From Synechococcus sp. PCC 7336 (GTDB taxonomy: Bacteria > Cyanobacteriota > Cyanobacteriia > Thermostichales > PCC-7336): a stretch of 64,000 bases of DNA. Positions within the stretch are counted from its first letter, which is position 1, and each line of letters begins with the position of its first letter. A program made the position numbers and the translations under genes. Below are positions 26,868 to 34,784 of the stretch, piece after piece. The stretch covers positions 62,001-126,000 of the forward strand of contig NZ_CM001776.1 of NCBI RefSeq assembly GCF_000332275.1, written 5' to 3'. A model generated the notes under the pieces. It saw only the letters and a list, made by a program, of their open reading frames with translations. It was not told the origin of the DNA and did not search any database.

Positions 26868-29363
26868 ATGAATGTCCTTCAACCAATCGTCGTTATCCCA
26901 ATTCTGTTCGTTGCGCTCCTCGCACTGGGCTATATCGGAGTTCCCATGTGGGCGTGGTTTACCTATCTCGCGGCGTGCCTAGCTTACGCTCACAGCCCGG
27001 TTTGGCTGTGGGTCTCGTTCGGTTTGGCGGCGATCGCCCTCAACCTTCCCGTCCTGCGTCGAGTCCTCGCGACCGCTTGGGTGATGAAGGGGATTCGAGC
27101 GCTCGACCTGCTGCCGCGCATTTCCGAAACGGAACGGGCGGCGATTGAAGCGGGGAATGTTTGGGTGGACGGAGAACTGTTCTCCGGTCGGCCTGACTTT
27201 CGGCGAATGATGGACGAGCCCTACCCGCAACTGACGGCTGACGAGCAAGCGTTTCTGGACGGACCGGTGGAACGGGCTTGCCAAATGACCAGCGATTGGG
27301 AAATTTATCAGCGCCGCGACTTGCCCCCTAAGGTGTGGGATTTTCTCAAACGAGAACGATTTTTGGGCCTGATGATTCCCCCAGAATATGGCGGTCTGGG
27401 CTTCTCGAATGCAGCCTACAGTGCCGTGATGGCCAAGTTGGCTTCGCGATCGTTCACCTATGTCGCCACCGTCGGCGTCGCCAACTCCCTCGGCCCCGCC
27501 AAACTCCTGCTCAACTACGGCACGCCAGCCCAAAAGGATGACTACTTGCCGCGACTCGCCCGTGGCGAAGACATTCCCTGCTTCGCTCTGACCGAACCCA
27601 CCGCTGGCTCCGATGCCGCCAGCATCACCTCTAATGGCATCGTCTTTAAAGCAGACGACGGCAAGCTCTACCTTCGCCTCAACTGGAAAAAGCGGTATAT
27701 CACCCTCTCCACCATCGCCACTCTGCTCGGCCTTGCCTTCCAACTCAAAGACCCCGAGAACCTATTGGGCAAAGGGGAAAACGTCGGCATCACCTGCGCC
27801 TTAATTCCCACCCACACCCCTGGCGTCACCATCAATCAGCGACACGACCCTATGGGTGTCCCCTTCTACAACTCCCCCACCGAAGGCCGCGATGTCATCG
27901 TCTCGATCGAGCAAATCGTCGGCGGCACGGCCCAAGCGGGAGAGGGCTGGAAAATGCTGATGCAAACCCTCGCTGCCGGTCGCGGCATCAGCTTCCCAGC
28001 CACCTGTGCGGGCGTGGCTAAATTGGTTTCCCGAGTCACCGGAGCCTATGCCACTGTTAGACAGCAGTTCGGCCTTTCCATCGGCAAATTTGAAGGGATT
28101 GAAGAGCCCTTGGCTCGCATTGGCAGCTTGACTTACATCGTCGATGCTGCCCGCCTCTATACCGTTGGGGCAGTGGATAAAGGGGAAAAACCGGCCGTGG
28201 TTTCGGCGATCGCCAAATACACCACCACCGAACTCTCCCGTCAAATTATCAATGACGGTATGGATATTCTCGGGGGGGCAGGCATTTGTCGGGGACCGCG
28301 CAATCTCCTGGCTAACATCTACACTGCCACGCCCATTTCCATCACGGTGGAAGGGGCCAATATTCTGACGCGATCGCTGATGGTCTTCGGCCAAGGCTCC
28401 ATCCGCTGTCACCCCTACCTCTACGCCGAAATCGCCGCCCTCGAACAGCAGGATCTCGTCGCTTTCGATCGCGCCTTCTGGCCCCACATCGGTCACTTCG
28501 CCCGCAACTACTTCCGAGCCAAACTGCTCAGCCTCACCCGAGGACGCCTCGCCCGTTCCCCCATTGCCGGTCCTACGGCTCGGTACTACCGCAAACTTGC
28601 CTGGTCTTCAGCCATCTTTGCCTTACTGAGCGACCTAGCCACAATCTCCTTCGGCGGCAGCCTCAAACGGCGGGAAAAACTTGCTGGACGCTTCGCCGAT
28701 ATCCTTGCTTGGATGTATTTGGGCACAGCCACCCTGCGTCGATTTGAGGCAGAAGGTCGCCGGTCGGAAGATTTACCGCTGCTGGATTGGGCCATGCAAT
28801 ACAGCTTCGATCGCATTCAAACTGCCTTTGAAGGCATCCTCAGTAATTGGTCGGCTCCGATCGCGGGCGGTCTGCTGCGCGGTCCCTTCGCAGGCTGGCG
28901 GCGACTCAATCCAATTGGTCTCATGCCCAGCGATCGCCTGGGCGCTCGGGTCGCTCAAATTCTGCAAGCTCCCGGTCAGCAACGCGATCGCCTCACCCAG
29001 GGCATCTACATTCCTGCTCATCGAGAGGACGATGGCAGCGAGGAATCACTCGCTCGCCTAGAGCGAGCATTTGCTCTGGCTGTCGAGACCGAACCAATCG
29101 TCAAAGCCATCAAAGCAGCTTGCAAATCCGGTCAACTTCCCCCACAAAAACCGCAACAGCTCGTCCGGGCAGCATTGGCTGCCGAAGTGATTTCTGCGAC
29201 CGAAGCCGAGCGGCTCCAAATCGCTGAAGCGGCTCGCTATGACGCTATTCAGGTGGATGCCTTCGATTTAGCAGGCGATCCGCCGATTGCCCAAAGGGTA
29301 CAGAAGGGTGGATTCGCTGAGGCGATCGGCCATGCCTTTCCCGTTGCAGCGGCCACAGGCTAA
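26868..29363 (+). CDS. fadE: Acyl-CoA dehydrogenase, E. coli FadE type
   Basis: The start is taken as ATG 26868 (MNVLQPIVVIPILFVALLAL), with CTGGAGG upstream; a TTG at 26859 is less likely. The 831-residue protein matches the large E. coli FadE (814 residues). It has two N-terminal hydrophobic segments (residues 5-65). The flavoprotein core has PPEYGGLGFSNAAYSAVMAKL, CFALTEPTAGSDAASI and GTAQAGEGWKMLMQTLAAGRGISFP. Then comes MDILGGAGICRGPRN, with a DUF1974-type C-terminal region from about residue 530. It does the first, FAD-dependent step of beta-oxidation, probably at a membrane. Cyanobacteria usually lack this enzyme. It ends 52 bases before the hydrolase start. Confidence 0.92.
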   Translation: MNVLQPIVVIPILFVALLALGYIGVPMWAWFTYLAACLAYAHSPVWLWVSFGLAAIALNLPVLRRVLATAWVMKGIRALDLLPRISETERAAIEAGNVWVDGELFSGRPDFRRMMDEPYPQLTADEQAFLDGPVERACQMTSDWEIYQRRDLPPKVWDFLKRERFLGLMIPPEYGGLGFSNAAYSAVMAKLASRSFTYVATVGVANSLGPAKLLLNYGTPAQKDDYLPRLARGEDIPCFALTEPTAGSDAASITSNGIVFKADDGKLYLRLNWKKRYITLSTIATLLGLAFQLKDPENLLGKGENVGITCALIPTHTPGVTINQRHDPMGVPFYNSPTEGRDVIVSIEQIVGGTAQAGEGWKMLMQTLAAGRGISFPATCAGVAKLVSRVTGAYATVRQQFGLSIGKFEGIEEPLARIGSLTYIVDAARLYTVGAVDKGEKPAVVSAIAKYTTTELSRQIINDGMDILGGAGICRGPRNLLANIYTATPISITVEGANILTRSLMVFGQGSIRCHPYLYAEIAALEQQDLVAFDRAFWPHIGHFARNYFRAKLLSLTRGRLARSPIAGPTARYYRKLAWSSAIFALLSDLATISFGGSLKRREKLAGRFADILAWMYLGTATLRRFEAEGRRSEDLPLLDWAMQYSFDRIQTAFEGILSNWSAPIAGGLLRGPFAGWRRLNPIGLMPSDRLGARVAQILQAPGQQRDRLTQGIYIPAHREDDGSEESLARLERAFALAVETEPIVKAIKAACKSGQLPPQKPQQLVRAALAAEVISATEAERLQIAEAARYDAIQVDAFDLAGDPPIAQRVQKGGFAEAIGHAFPVAAATG

Positions 29364-29415
29364 TGCGGTTTTGGGTTGTCAAACCCCTGACCGAACCGCC
29401 CGAGAGGAGATGCAG

Positions 29416-30405
29416 ATGGAACCCGTCAAAATAAAATCTGCCAAATTCGGACACCACCGCGAAGGAACCTTTATTGGGGTAGGCGGCTTGCGCCTCTACT
29501 ACCAAAGCTGGCTGCCCCCCCAAGCACCGCGCGCTATCTTGGTTTTGGTCCACGGCTTGGGCAGTCATAGCGGCAGCTTCGAGAACCTCGCCAACCTGTT
29601 AGTACCCTACGGCTATGGCATGTATGCCTTCGACATGCGCGGCCACGGGCGATCGCAAGGGCAGCGGGGATACATCCAAACTTGGTCGGAGTTCCGCCAA
29701 GATCTCGACACCTTCCTGGCCCTGATCGATCGCCAAATCAGCGCTTGCTCGCGCTTTTTAGTCGGCCACAGCCTCGGTGCGGTGGTCATACTGGAGTTTT
29801 TGATGCGCTCGCAGCCCTCTGTATCTCAACCCTCTGTATCTCAACCCTCTGTATCTCAACCCTCTGTATCTCAACCCTCTGTATCTGGGGCGATCGCGAT
29901 GGCTCCCGCTCTAGGCCGGGTGGGGGTGCCGCCCGTAAAATTGGCGATCGGGCGAGTACTCTCCAACATCTGGCCCCGCTTCAGTCTCGACACCGGCCTC
30001 GAGGCTGAAGCAGCCGTTCAGGATAAAACACTCCTGCAAGCCAATCTCGAAGATCCGCTGCGACATACCCAAGGCACCGCGCGGCTGGCGACAGAATTTT
30101 TACAAACCGTCGATTGGATTCACGAGCATGTCGATCTCTGTCAGTTTCCCCTATTGATCCTGCATGGCGGTAGCGATCGTATCGCTCTGCCCGAAGGCAG
30201 CCAGCAATTTGCCGAGCAATTGCCCCACCGCGACACATCCTGCTTGGTTTATCCCAATACCTATCACGATCTCCATCAAGAGGTGAATGCTCCCCAGGTG
30301 GCTGCCGACCTCCATCAATGGGTCGAAGCTCGCAGCGATGCGCAACAATGTCAGATTCTAGCCTTGCCCCAGCGTGGCGATCGCGTCATTTGGCAAGCCT
30401 CCTAG
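29416..30405 (+). CDS. Alpha/beta hydrolase, monoacylglycerol-lipase-like
   Basis: The start is ATG 29416, six bases after AGGAG; ATG 29410 lies too close to it, and an upstream in-frame ATG at 29287 is inside fadE. The 329-residue protein has the oxyanion region LVLVHGLGSHSG, MRGHGRSQGQRGYIQTWSEF, nucleophile elbow GHSLGAV, the Asp in ILHGGSDRIALPEGS and the His in NTYHDLHQE, the layout of monoacylglycerol lipases. It would release fatty acids for the cluster upstream. Directly after the nucleophile helix the chain contains five QPSVS repeats coded by a 15-bp tandem array (29812-29886), which relatives do not usually have. No signal peptide is seen. Confidence 0.88.
   Translation: MEPVKIKSAKFGHHREGTFIGVGGLRLYYQSWLPPQAPRAILVLVHGLGSHSGSFENLANLLVPYGYGMYAFDMRGHGRSQGQRGYIQTWSEFRQDLDTFLALIDRQISACSRFLVGHSLGAVVILEFLMRSQPSVSQPSVSQPSVSQPSVSQPSVSGAIAMAPALGRVGVPPVKLAIGRVLSNIWPRFSLDTGLEAEAAVQDKTLLQANLEDPLRHTQGTARLATEFLQTVDWIHEHVDLCQFPLLILHGGSDRIALPEGSQQFAEQLPHRDTSCLVYPNTYHDLHQEVNAPQVAADLHQWVEARSDAQQCQILALPQRGDRVIWQAS
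29812..29886 (+). repeat. In-frame 15-bp minisatellite, five units
   Basis: The unit CAACCCTCTGTATCT (first copy CAG for CAA) is repeated five times inside the hydrolase gene and codes for QPSVS each time. As the unit is a multiple of three, copy-number changes keep the frame. The near identity of the units implies recent expansion. Confidence 0.95.
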
Positions 30406-31209
30406 TCGCCAAGGAGCTGAACTGCCCGATATGACTTTCGGCAGCAGCCTAGAATATCTCTAGATGCCTTGCCGACCGATCGCCATCAGAAGAATCGCGA
30501 TCGGTTGGTGCAAAAAATCTATGCCAAACTGGTGCAAAACATACATTAGATTTTGCATTCGCAGCTCGTTGATATCACTCAATTCTGCTTGACTGGCAAT
30601 ATTGCCAATCCACTTTCTGCGTAGAAATAGCGATGTCAACCTTTAATTAGAATCTTCATTCACAGAGTTTGTTGCCAGATGGCTTTTACAGATTCTTTTT
30701 CTCAATCCTGAAATAACACTGACCCTAAATGCCTAACGCAGGCAGAGGATCTCTGGAGAATACTTGGGCAGCTTCTATCGACAGCCCAGAGAGATCCTAG
30801 CGAGGCAACATCCAAAGTCTTTACCAGAAAAGCATCTCAGCCCTAGAGGCTTAAATATTACCTGCCAGCCGCCGCCGCCAAGCCTAGCAATATCTTAATG
30901 ACAAATAGAGTTCTATGATTGTCAGTTAAGTGTTTTCCACTATACCGTTTTAGTGCATATATTGAGCTATAGTTCTTTTAGTGTATATATGAGTCGAAAT
31001 TAAAGTTTGAGTAAGTATTCTAGGCAGCAAGTCGAGCGGTGGCCTCATACTATCTTCATGCTTGTGCTGGCTCCGGCAGTCGTTCTTGTTAGCCATACAA
31101 CCTGAACTCTGTATTCCTGCTAGCTATACTCACTTAACTTTACTTGGCGACGCAGACATGGCCTGGGTTTGGAGTGGCCTGACAGCAACGATAGATAGAG
31201 GACATTCTC
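30406..31209. other. 804-base AT-rich intergenic region
   Basis: No gene is supportable here. A hairpin follows the hydrolase gene: 30472-30483 pairs with 30497-30508 (arms ACCGATCGC / GCGATCGGT) and could end that operon, although no T-run follows. Two imperfect direct repeats, TTTTAGTGCATATATTGAG (30948-30966) and TTTTAGTGTATATATGAG (30976-30993), lie 28 bp apart and may be regulator sites or promoter elements for the VOC gene. The rest (30510-30940) contains short AT-rich runs and no recognised RNA. Confidence 0.4.
30948..30993 (+). promoter_or_regulatory. Two AT-rich direct repeats upstream of the VOC gene
   Basis: TTTTAGTGCATATATTGAG and TTTTAGTGTATATATGAG differ by one substitution and one missing T. 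They lie about 220-260 bases upstream of the VOC start. A paired regulator site is possible; TATATATGAG also resembles a promoter core. Confidence 0.35.
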
Positions 31210-31698
31210 ATGCAAGATCTATTGGTGAGTCCAGCATTCGTGACAAAAGAGCAGAAGGCTCATATTGATTCTTCTGATTTGAGGGGGAAGCAAATTTTTC
31301 ACTTGTCTTTATCAGCTCTCAACCTCAACGATATTCGTCAGTTTTATGAATCAAACTTCGAGTGTCAGGTGAGGCGGGTCACCAAAACTGGCAAAGGGAT
31401 GCATATTAACTTCTTCGGGCATCAGCTCACATTTATGGAAGTGACGCCAGAAAGACACAATCAAGTGGTCGAGCAAAACGAGCATGGTTCTCCCCTCGTT
31501 CATTTCGGTACAGCCTTGCCCTATCCCCTTTGGCTCAGCATTAAAGATCGCTTAGAAGAAAATAATGTCCTGTTTTGTGTCAAACCTCACTTAAAGTTTA
31601 AGGGGGAAAAACACGAACACTATGCAATGTTTGTCAAGGATCCTTCCGGCAACGCAATTGAAATAAAAAGTTTTACGGCCACAAAAGACTGGCTATGA
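31210..31698 (+). CDS. VOC (glyoxalase/dioxygenase-fold) family protein
   Basis: The 162-residue protein has the vicinal-oxygen-chelate fold. IFHLSLSALNLNDIRQFYES is the first beta-alpha-beta unit with a candidate metal His. INFFGHQLTFMEVTPE and LVHFGTALPYPLWLSIKDRLEE form the middle with a second His. YAMFVKDPSGNAIEIKSF is the conserved C-terminal unit with the metal-binding Glu. Related proteins act on dicarbonyls, catechols or unknown substrates; the substrate here is not evident. The ATG at 31210 has GAGGAC upstream. The gene stands alone, with long intergenic regions on both sides. Confidence 0.8.
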   Translation: MQDLLVSPAFVTKEQKAHIDSSDLRGKQIFHLSLSALNLNDIRQFYESNFECQVRRVTKTGKGMHINFFGHQLTFMEVTPERHNQVVEQNEHGSPLVHFGTALPYPLWLSIKDRLEENNVLFCVKPHLKFKGEKHEHYAMFVKDPSGNAIEIKSFTATKDWL

Positions 31699-31788
31699 AC
31701 TGCGTCTAGGCTGAAAACTATAGTTTTGAGGAGATGACGACTAGTAACCCATCTCACGAACGTTGTCGATCGCTCGTTTGCCATCTAA

Positions 31789-31825
31789 CCCCCCTAGAAT
31801 GGGGGATTTAGATGGCTGAGTGCAA
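31789..31825 (-). repeat. Palindromic repeat, inverted copy of the 25.5-kb element
   Basis: Read on the minus strand it gives TTGCACTCAGCC, then ATCTAAATCCCCCATTCTAG and GGGGG, matching 25528-25563 apart from a few bases. Its position after the VOC gene suggests a transcript end or a dispersed palindrome. Confidence 0.6.
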
Positions 31826-31869
31826 GGTATATCGAGTAGTTCTCTAGGAGTACCACACTATATTCAATC

Positions 31870-31902
31870 GATTTTGTTCCATATCGAACAGATTTTGTTC
31901 CA
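31870..31902 (+). promoter_or_regulatory. Operator-like repeats upstream of succinate-semialdehyde dehydrogenase
   Basis: GATTTTGTTCCA occurs at 31870-31881 and 31891-31902, 21 bp apart (two helical turns). Between and overlapping them, TGTTCCATATCGAACA (31875-31890) is a near-perfect palindrome (TGTTC-N6-GAACA). The site is about 110 bases upstream of the dehydrogenase start and may bind a dimeric regulator. Confidence 0.45.
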
Positions 31903-32011
31903 AAAGTAAAGAGAAAATGGAAGCCGGAAGACTGAGCGAGTTGAGGTATCGATAGCTCTACCAGCTTGCGACAGGCGAAACAATCCACAACTCAAACCGA
32001 GGAAGCAACTT

Positions 32012-33517
32012 ATGCGGCAAGTGATAGAAAAGGACCGGATTGAGAAGATCGCTTTCGCCCCACTTCAGAATGCTGCCAAAAAGCTCTACATTGGCGGCCA
32101 ATGGGTGGATGCAGAAGCTGGGCGCACGTTTGAGGTGAGCGATCCTGCTGCGGGAGAGTCAATTGCTGAAGTTGCGGACGGTGGGGGGGCTGAAACCGAG
32201 CAGGCAATTGAAGCCGCTCGTATAGCGTTTAAAGAATGGGCAGCCATGCCAGCCAAGCAACGCGGTAAGCTCTTGAGCGAGGTTCAGAGTACCCTGCAAG
32301 AGCGGGCGGACGAGATTGCCAAGATTGTGACTCTGGAGAATGGCAAACCGTTTGCCGAAGCTCGGGGAGAAGTCAATTTTTCGCTGGGTTACTTTAGCTG
32401 GTTTGCAGAAGAAGCTCGCCGAGCCTATGGAAACCTCGTTCCTTCTCCTTTTCCGAACAAGAGGCTGTGGGTGCAATCTCAGCCATTGGGGGTGGTGGGA
32501 GCCATTACCCCTTGGAACTTCCCGGCAGCAATGGTGGTGCGGAAAATTGCCCCAGCTTTAGCGGCTGGATGCACGGTAGTGCTCAAGCCTGCAGAGGACA
32601 CACCTCTGACTGCGCTGGCGATCGCCAAAGCCTGCCACGATGCCGGCCTGCCGCCGGGGGTCTTTAATGTGGTGACGGGGAAGAATCCCCGCCCGATTTC
32701 GGCAGCGATGCTCGACAGTCCTGCCGTGCAGAAAATTGGCTTCACCGGGTCTACCGAGGTGGGCAAACTGCTGATGGAGCAAGCCGCCAAGTCACTCAAG
32801 CGCGTTTCCTTCGAACTGGGTGGCAACGCGCCTTTCATTGTGTTTGACGATGCCGATCTAGAAGCAGCGGTAGCGGGGGCGATCGCCATGAAGTTTCTGC
32901 GGGTGGGAGGACAATCCTGCATCTGTGCCAATCGGATCTACGTGCAGGAAAGCATCGCCGAGCGGTTCATTGCTGCATTTATCGAGAAGGCTAAAGCCCT
33001 CAAACTCGGGACGGGATTCGAGCCAGGTATGCAGATCGGTCCCCTCATCAGCGAGCGCGCGTGCGAAAACATTCACAGCTTGGTGGAAGACGCCATTTCT
33101 CGCGGAGCTGAGGTTGCGTTAGGCGCTGCTTATTTAAACGAGGGCAATTATGCCCGAGGTACCTTTTATGCGCCTACGGTGCTGCTCAATGTCGAAGACA
33201 ATTGGCCGATTTGCCAGCAAGAGATCTTCGGTCCCGTCGCCCCCATTATGACGTTTCAGTCGGAGGAAGAAGCGATCGCCAGAGCCAACAATACAACCTA
33301 CGGCTTGGCTGGATATGTATATACTCGCGATTTGGGTCGGGTGATACGAGTCACAGAAGCGCTTGAATATGGCTTGTTGGGGGTGAATGATGCTGCCGGA
33401 TACACCCACGAAATTCCATTTGGCGGATTTAAGGAATCCGGTCTGGGTCGCGAGGGGGGCCGAGAGGGCCTGAAGGAATATATGGAGACGAAATCCATCG
33501 TCGTGAATCTCTCTTGA
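32012..33517 (+). CDS. gabD: NAD(P)-dependent succinate-semialdehyde dehydrogenase
   Basis: The 501-residue aldehyde dehydrogenase most resembles GabD/SSADH, which oxidises succinic semialdehyde to succinate; in cyanobacteria this step closes an alternative TCA route via 2-oxoglutarate decarboxylase or the GABA shunt. Features are VGAITPWNFPAAMVVRKIAPALAAGCTVVLKPAEDTPL (coenzyme site; shown in parts as ITPWNFP and KPAEDTPL), IGFTGSTEVGK, FELGGNAPFIV with the general-base Glu, and GGQSCICANRIYV with the catalytic Cys. The C-terminus has PFGGFKESGLGREGG. GAGGAAG precedes the start. No partner decarboxylase or GABA transaminase lies nearby, so substrate assignment rests on similarity. Confidence 0.9.
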   Translation: MRQVIEKDRIEKIAFAPLQNAAKKLYIGGQWVDAEAGRTFEVSDPAAGESIAEVADGGGAETEQAIEAARIAFKEWAAMPAKQRGKLLSEVQSTLQERADEIAKIVTLENGKPFAEARGEVNFSLGYFSWFAEEARRAYGNLVPSPFPNKRLWVQSQPLGVVGAITPWNFPAAMVVRKIAPALAAGCTVVLKPAEDTPLTALAIAKACHDAGLPPGVFNVVTGKNPRPISAAMLDSPAVQKIGFTGSTEVGKLLMEQAAKSLKRVSFELGGNAPFIVFDDADLEAAVAGAIAMKFLRVGGQSCICANRIYVQESIAERFIAAFIEKAKALKLGTGFEPGMQIGPLISERACENIHSLVEDAISRGAEVALGAAYLNEGNYARGTFYAPTVLLNVEDNWPICQQEIFGPVAPIMTFQSEEEAIARANNTTYGLAGYVYTRDLGRVIRVTEALEYGLLGVNDAAGYTHEIPFGGFKESGLGREGGREGLKEYMETKSIVVNLS

Positions 33518-33531
33518 CTTCAGTTTGACAA

Positions 33532-33641
33532 CTGACTGTTCCCTAACCCCTTGCCCCAATTCTGATACGAGTGGGTTTGACGAGGCGCTCTCGGCGAACC
33601 CGAGCTGACTGTTCCCTAACCCCTTGCCCCAATTCTGATAC
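33532..33641 (+). repeat. Two identical 37-bp direct repeats
   Basis: The sequence beginning CTGACTGTTCCCTAACCCCT and ending CCAATTCTGATAC is present identically at 33532-33568 and 33605-33641, 73 bp apart. It lies between the dehydrogenase gene and a degenerate repeat element and has no coding potential. Confidence 0.85.
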
Positions 33642-33694
33642 TGCTGGCCAATTTAACATTTAGAAATATTGGCATGGTGCAAGTCCTCTGCATG

Positions 33695-33811
33695 GCCCTC
33701 ACCCCCGGCCCCTCTCCCAAGTTTGGGAGAGGGGAGAAACAGCCGAAAATCCTTACGGGGCCTTGTTCCCCTGCCCCCAAAGTTGGGGGTAGGGGTTAGG
33801 GGAAGGGGGCC
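33695..33811 (+). repeat. Degenerate relative of the MITE-like element, copy D
   Basis: This region shares the core of the dispersed element: the palindrome from GCCCCTCTCCCAA to TTGGGAGAGGGG and the distal GGGGTTAGGGGAAGGGGG. It has lost the recognisable termini, and the intervening sequence differs. It is in the orientation of copy A. No flanking duplication was found. Confidence 0.65.
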
Positions 33812-33933
33812 ACAGGCATCTAGACAAATGGCCAATGTTTCGGAATATGAATTTCGCCAGCAGCATCAATTCTGGGACAGGGGGTTCTCGACAAAAAGAT
33901 GGGGCTCTCAGCGATCGCGGGAGCACGATCGAC

Positions 33934-34656
33934 CTATTGCAATAACCGAAAAGACCCGAGAAACTGCGGCACGGCCTCAGTTTCTGTCTGCCGTATCAAC
34001 TGGCTGCCAGCCAAGACATAAAGGTGTTTGCCGACGACATAGGTGTGGAAGGTCATGCGCTCGCCGTTGCCTTCGAGCTGGAATTCGCGGGCGGGGTAGG
34101 ACTCGAACTTGAAAGGGCGATCGCCGACTAATTCAAAGTCAGTCCGGGCAATAATGCCCTCGCGAATTTGCGCGAGTAAGTTCTCCAGTCGCTCTGGAGG
34201 AACCACATCATTCACTGTCGTATAGGCAGCCAAAAAGCGGGAGGAGGGTAGGTTTGCAGCTACTACATCAAAGTCTAAGGAGCCCACCGAAGTTTCCAAT
34301 GTGGTAGTTTCCTCGCTCATCACCCCCTGCGGCATCCAAATACCAAACCCCGCATCCCGAAACAGCAGCGGCTGCCACTGCAGCAATTCGTCCTTAATAA
34401 TCAGGACTGCTTCGGGTTCCTGTTCCTCTAGGCGGCGGAGTTCTTCCTCCATCTGCCGAACGCCATCTTCAAAAAAATCGGGCCGGTCTTGAATGAGTGG
34501 ATCGGGAAGTTGGGCCAATACAGAGTCTTGCTGGGATGAGTCGGCAATTGGGCCAGACCGAGCGGGGCGATCTCCTGACACTCCCCAGGCACTGGTGGCA
34601 ATAGCAGTGACGACGACTAGCCGCAAGACAAACTGAATGCTGCACGATTGAGTCAT
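33934..34656 (-). CDS. Secreted protein of unknown function
   Basis: The 240-residue protein begins with a signal-peptide-like segment (residues 1-27, CSIQFVLRLVVVTAIATSAWG). A Ser/Gln-rich linker and a charged helix follow (EEELRRLEEQEP). The C-terminal 140 residues are a mixed alpha/beta domain: FRDAGFGIWMPQGVMSEE, FDVVAANLPSSRFLAAYTTV and FHTYVVGKHLYVLAGSQL. Similar exported proteins of unknown role occur in cyanobacteria, with a C-terminal part resembling PsbP/DUF1795-type folds, but I cannot confirm the family. It is divergent to mutL, sharing a 128-base promoter region. Confidence 0.6.
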   Translation of the reverse strand: MTQSCSIQFVLRLVVVTAIATSAWGVSGDRPARSGPIADSSQQDSVLAQLPDPLIQDRPDFFEDGVRQMEEELRRLEEQEPEAVLIIKDELLQWQPLLFRDAGFGIWMPQGVMSEETTTLETSVGSLDFDVVAANLPSSRFLAAYTTVNDVVPPERLENLLAQIREGIIARTDFELVGDRPFKFESYPAREFQLEGNGERMTFHTYVVGKHLYVLAGSQLIRQTETEAVPQFLGSFRLLQ

Positions 34657-34784
34657 AATCCCTTCATTCGACCTCCGATGGGAGTACTGTCAGGCTAACA
34701 AAAACAATCTGACAGCGGGAATGGAACAGGCAAGCCTCCCATTCCGCCGATTACCATAAGCAAGCAACCTCGAACTCCAGTCCC

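Noticed and set aside
26028-26882. 284-codon open frame on the minus strand opposite the thiolase and fadE start
   Set aside because: It is the mirror of a GC-rich coding gene; its translation has no family features and the plus-strand thiolase is intact.
26979-27743. 254-codon minus-strand frame inside fadE
   Set aside because: Low-complexity Gly/Asp/Glu sequence, an antisense shadow of a well-supported gene.
30472-30508. Intrinsic terminator after the lipase gene
   Set aside because: The stem is good but is followed by A-rich sequence and not a T-run, so I list it only as a hairpin within the gap description.
33532-33641. CRISPR array
   Set aside because: Only two repeats of 37 bp, not separated by several similar-length spacers, and no cas gene nearby.
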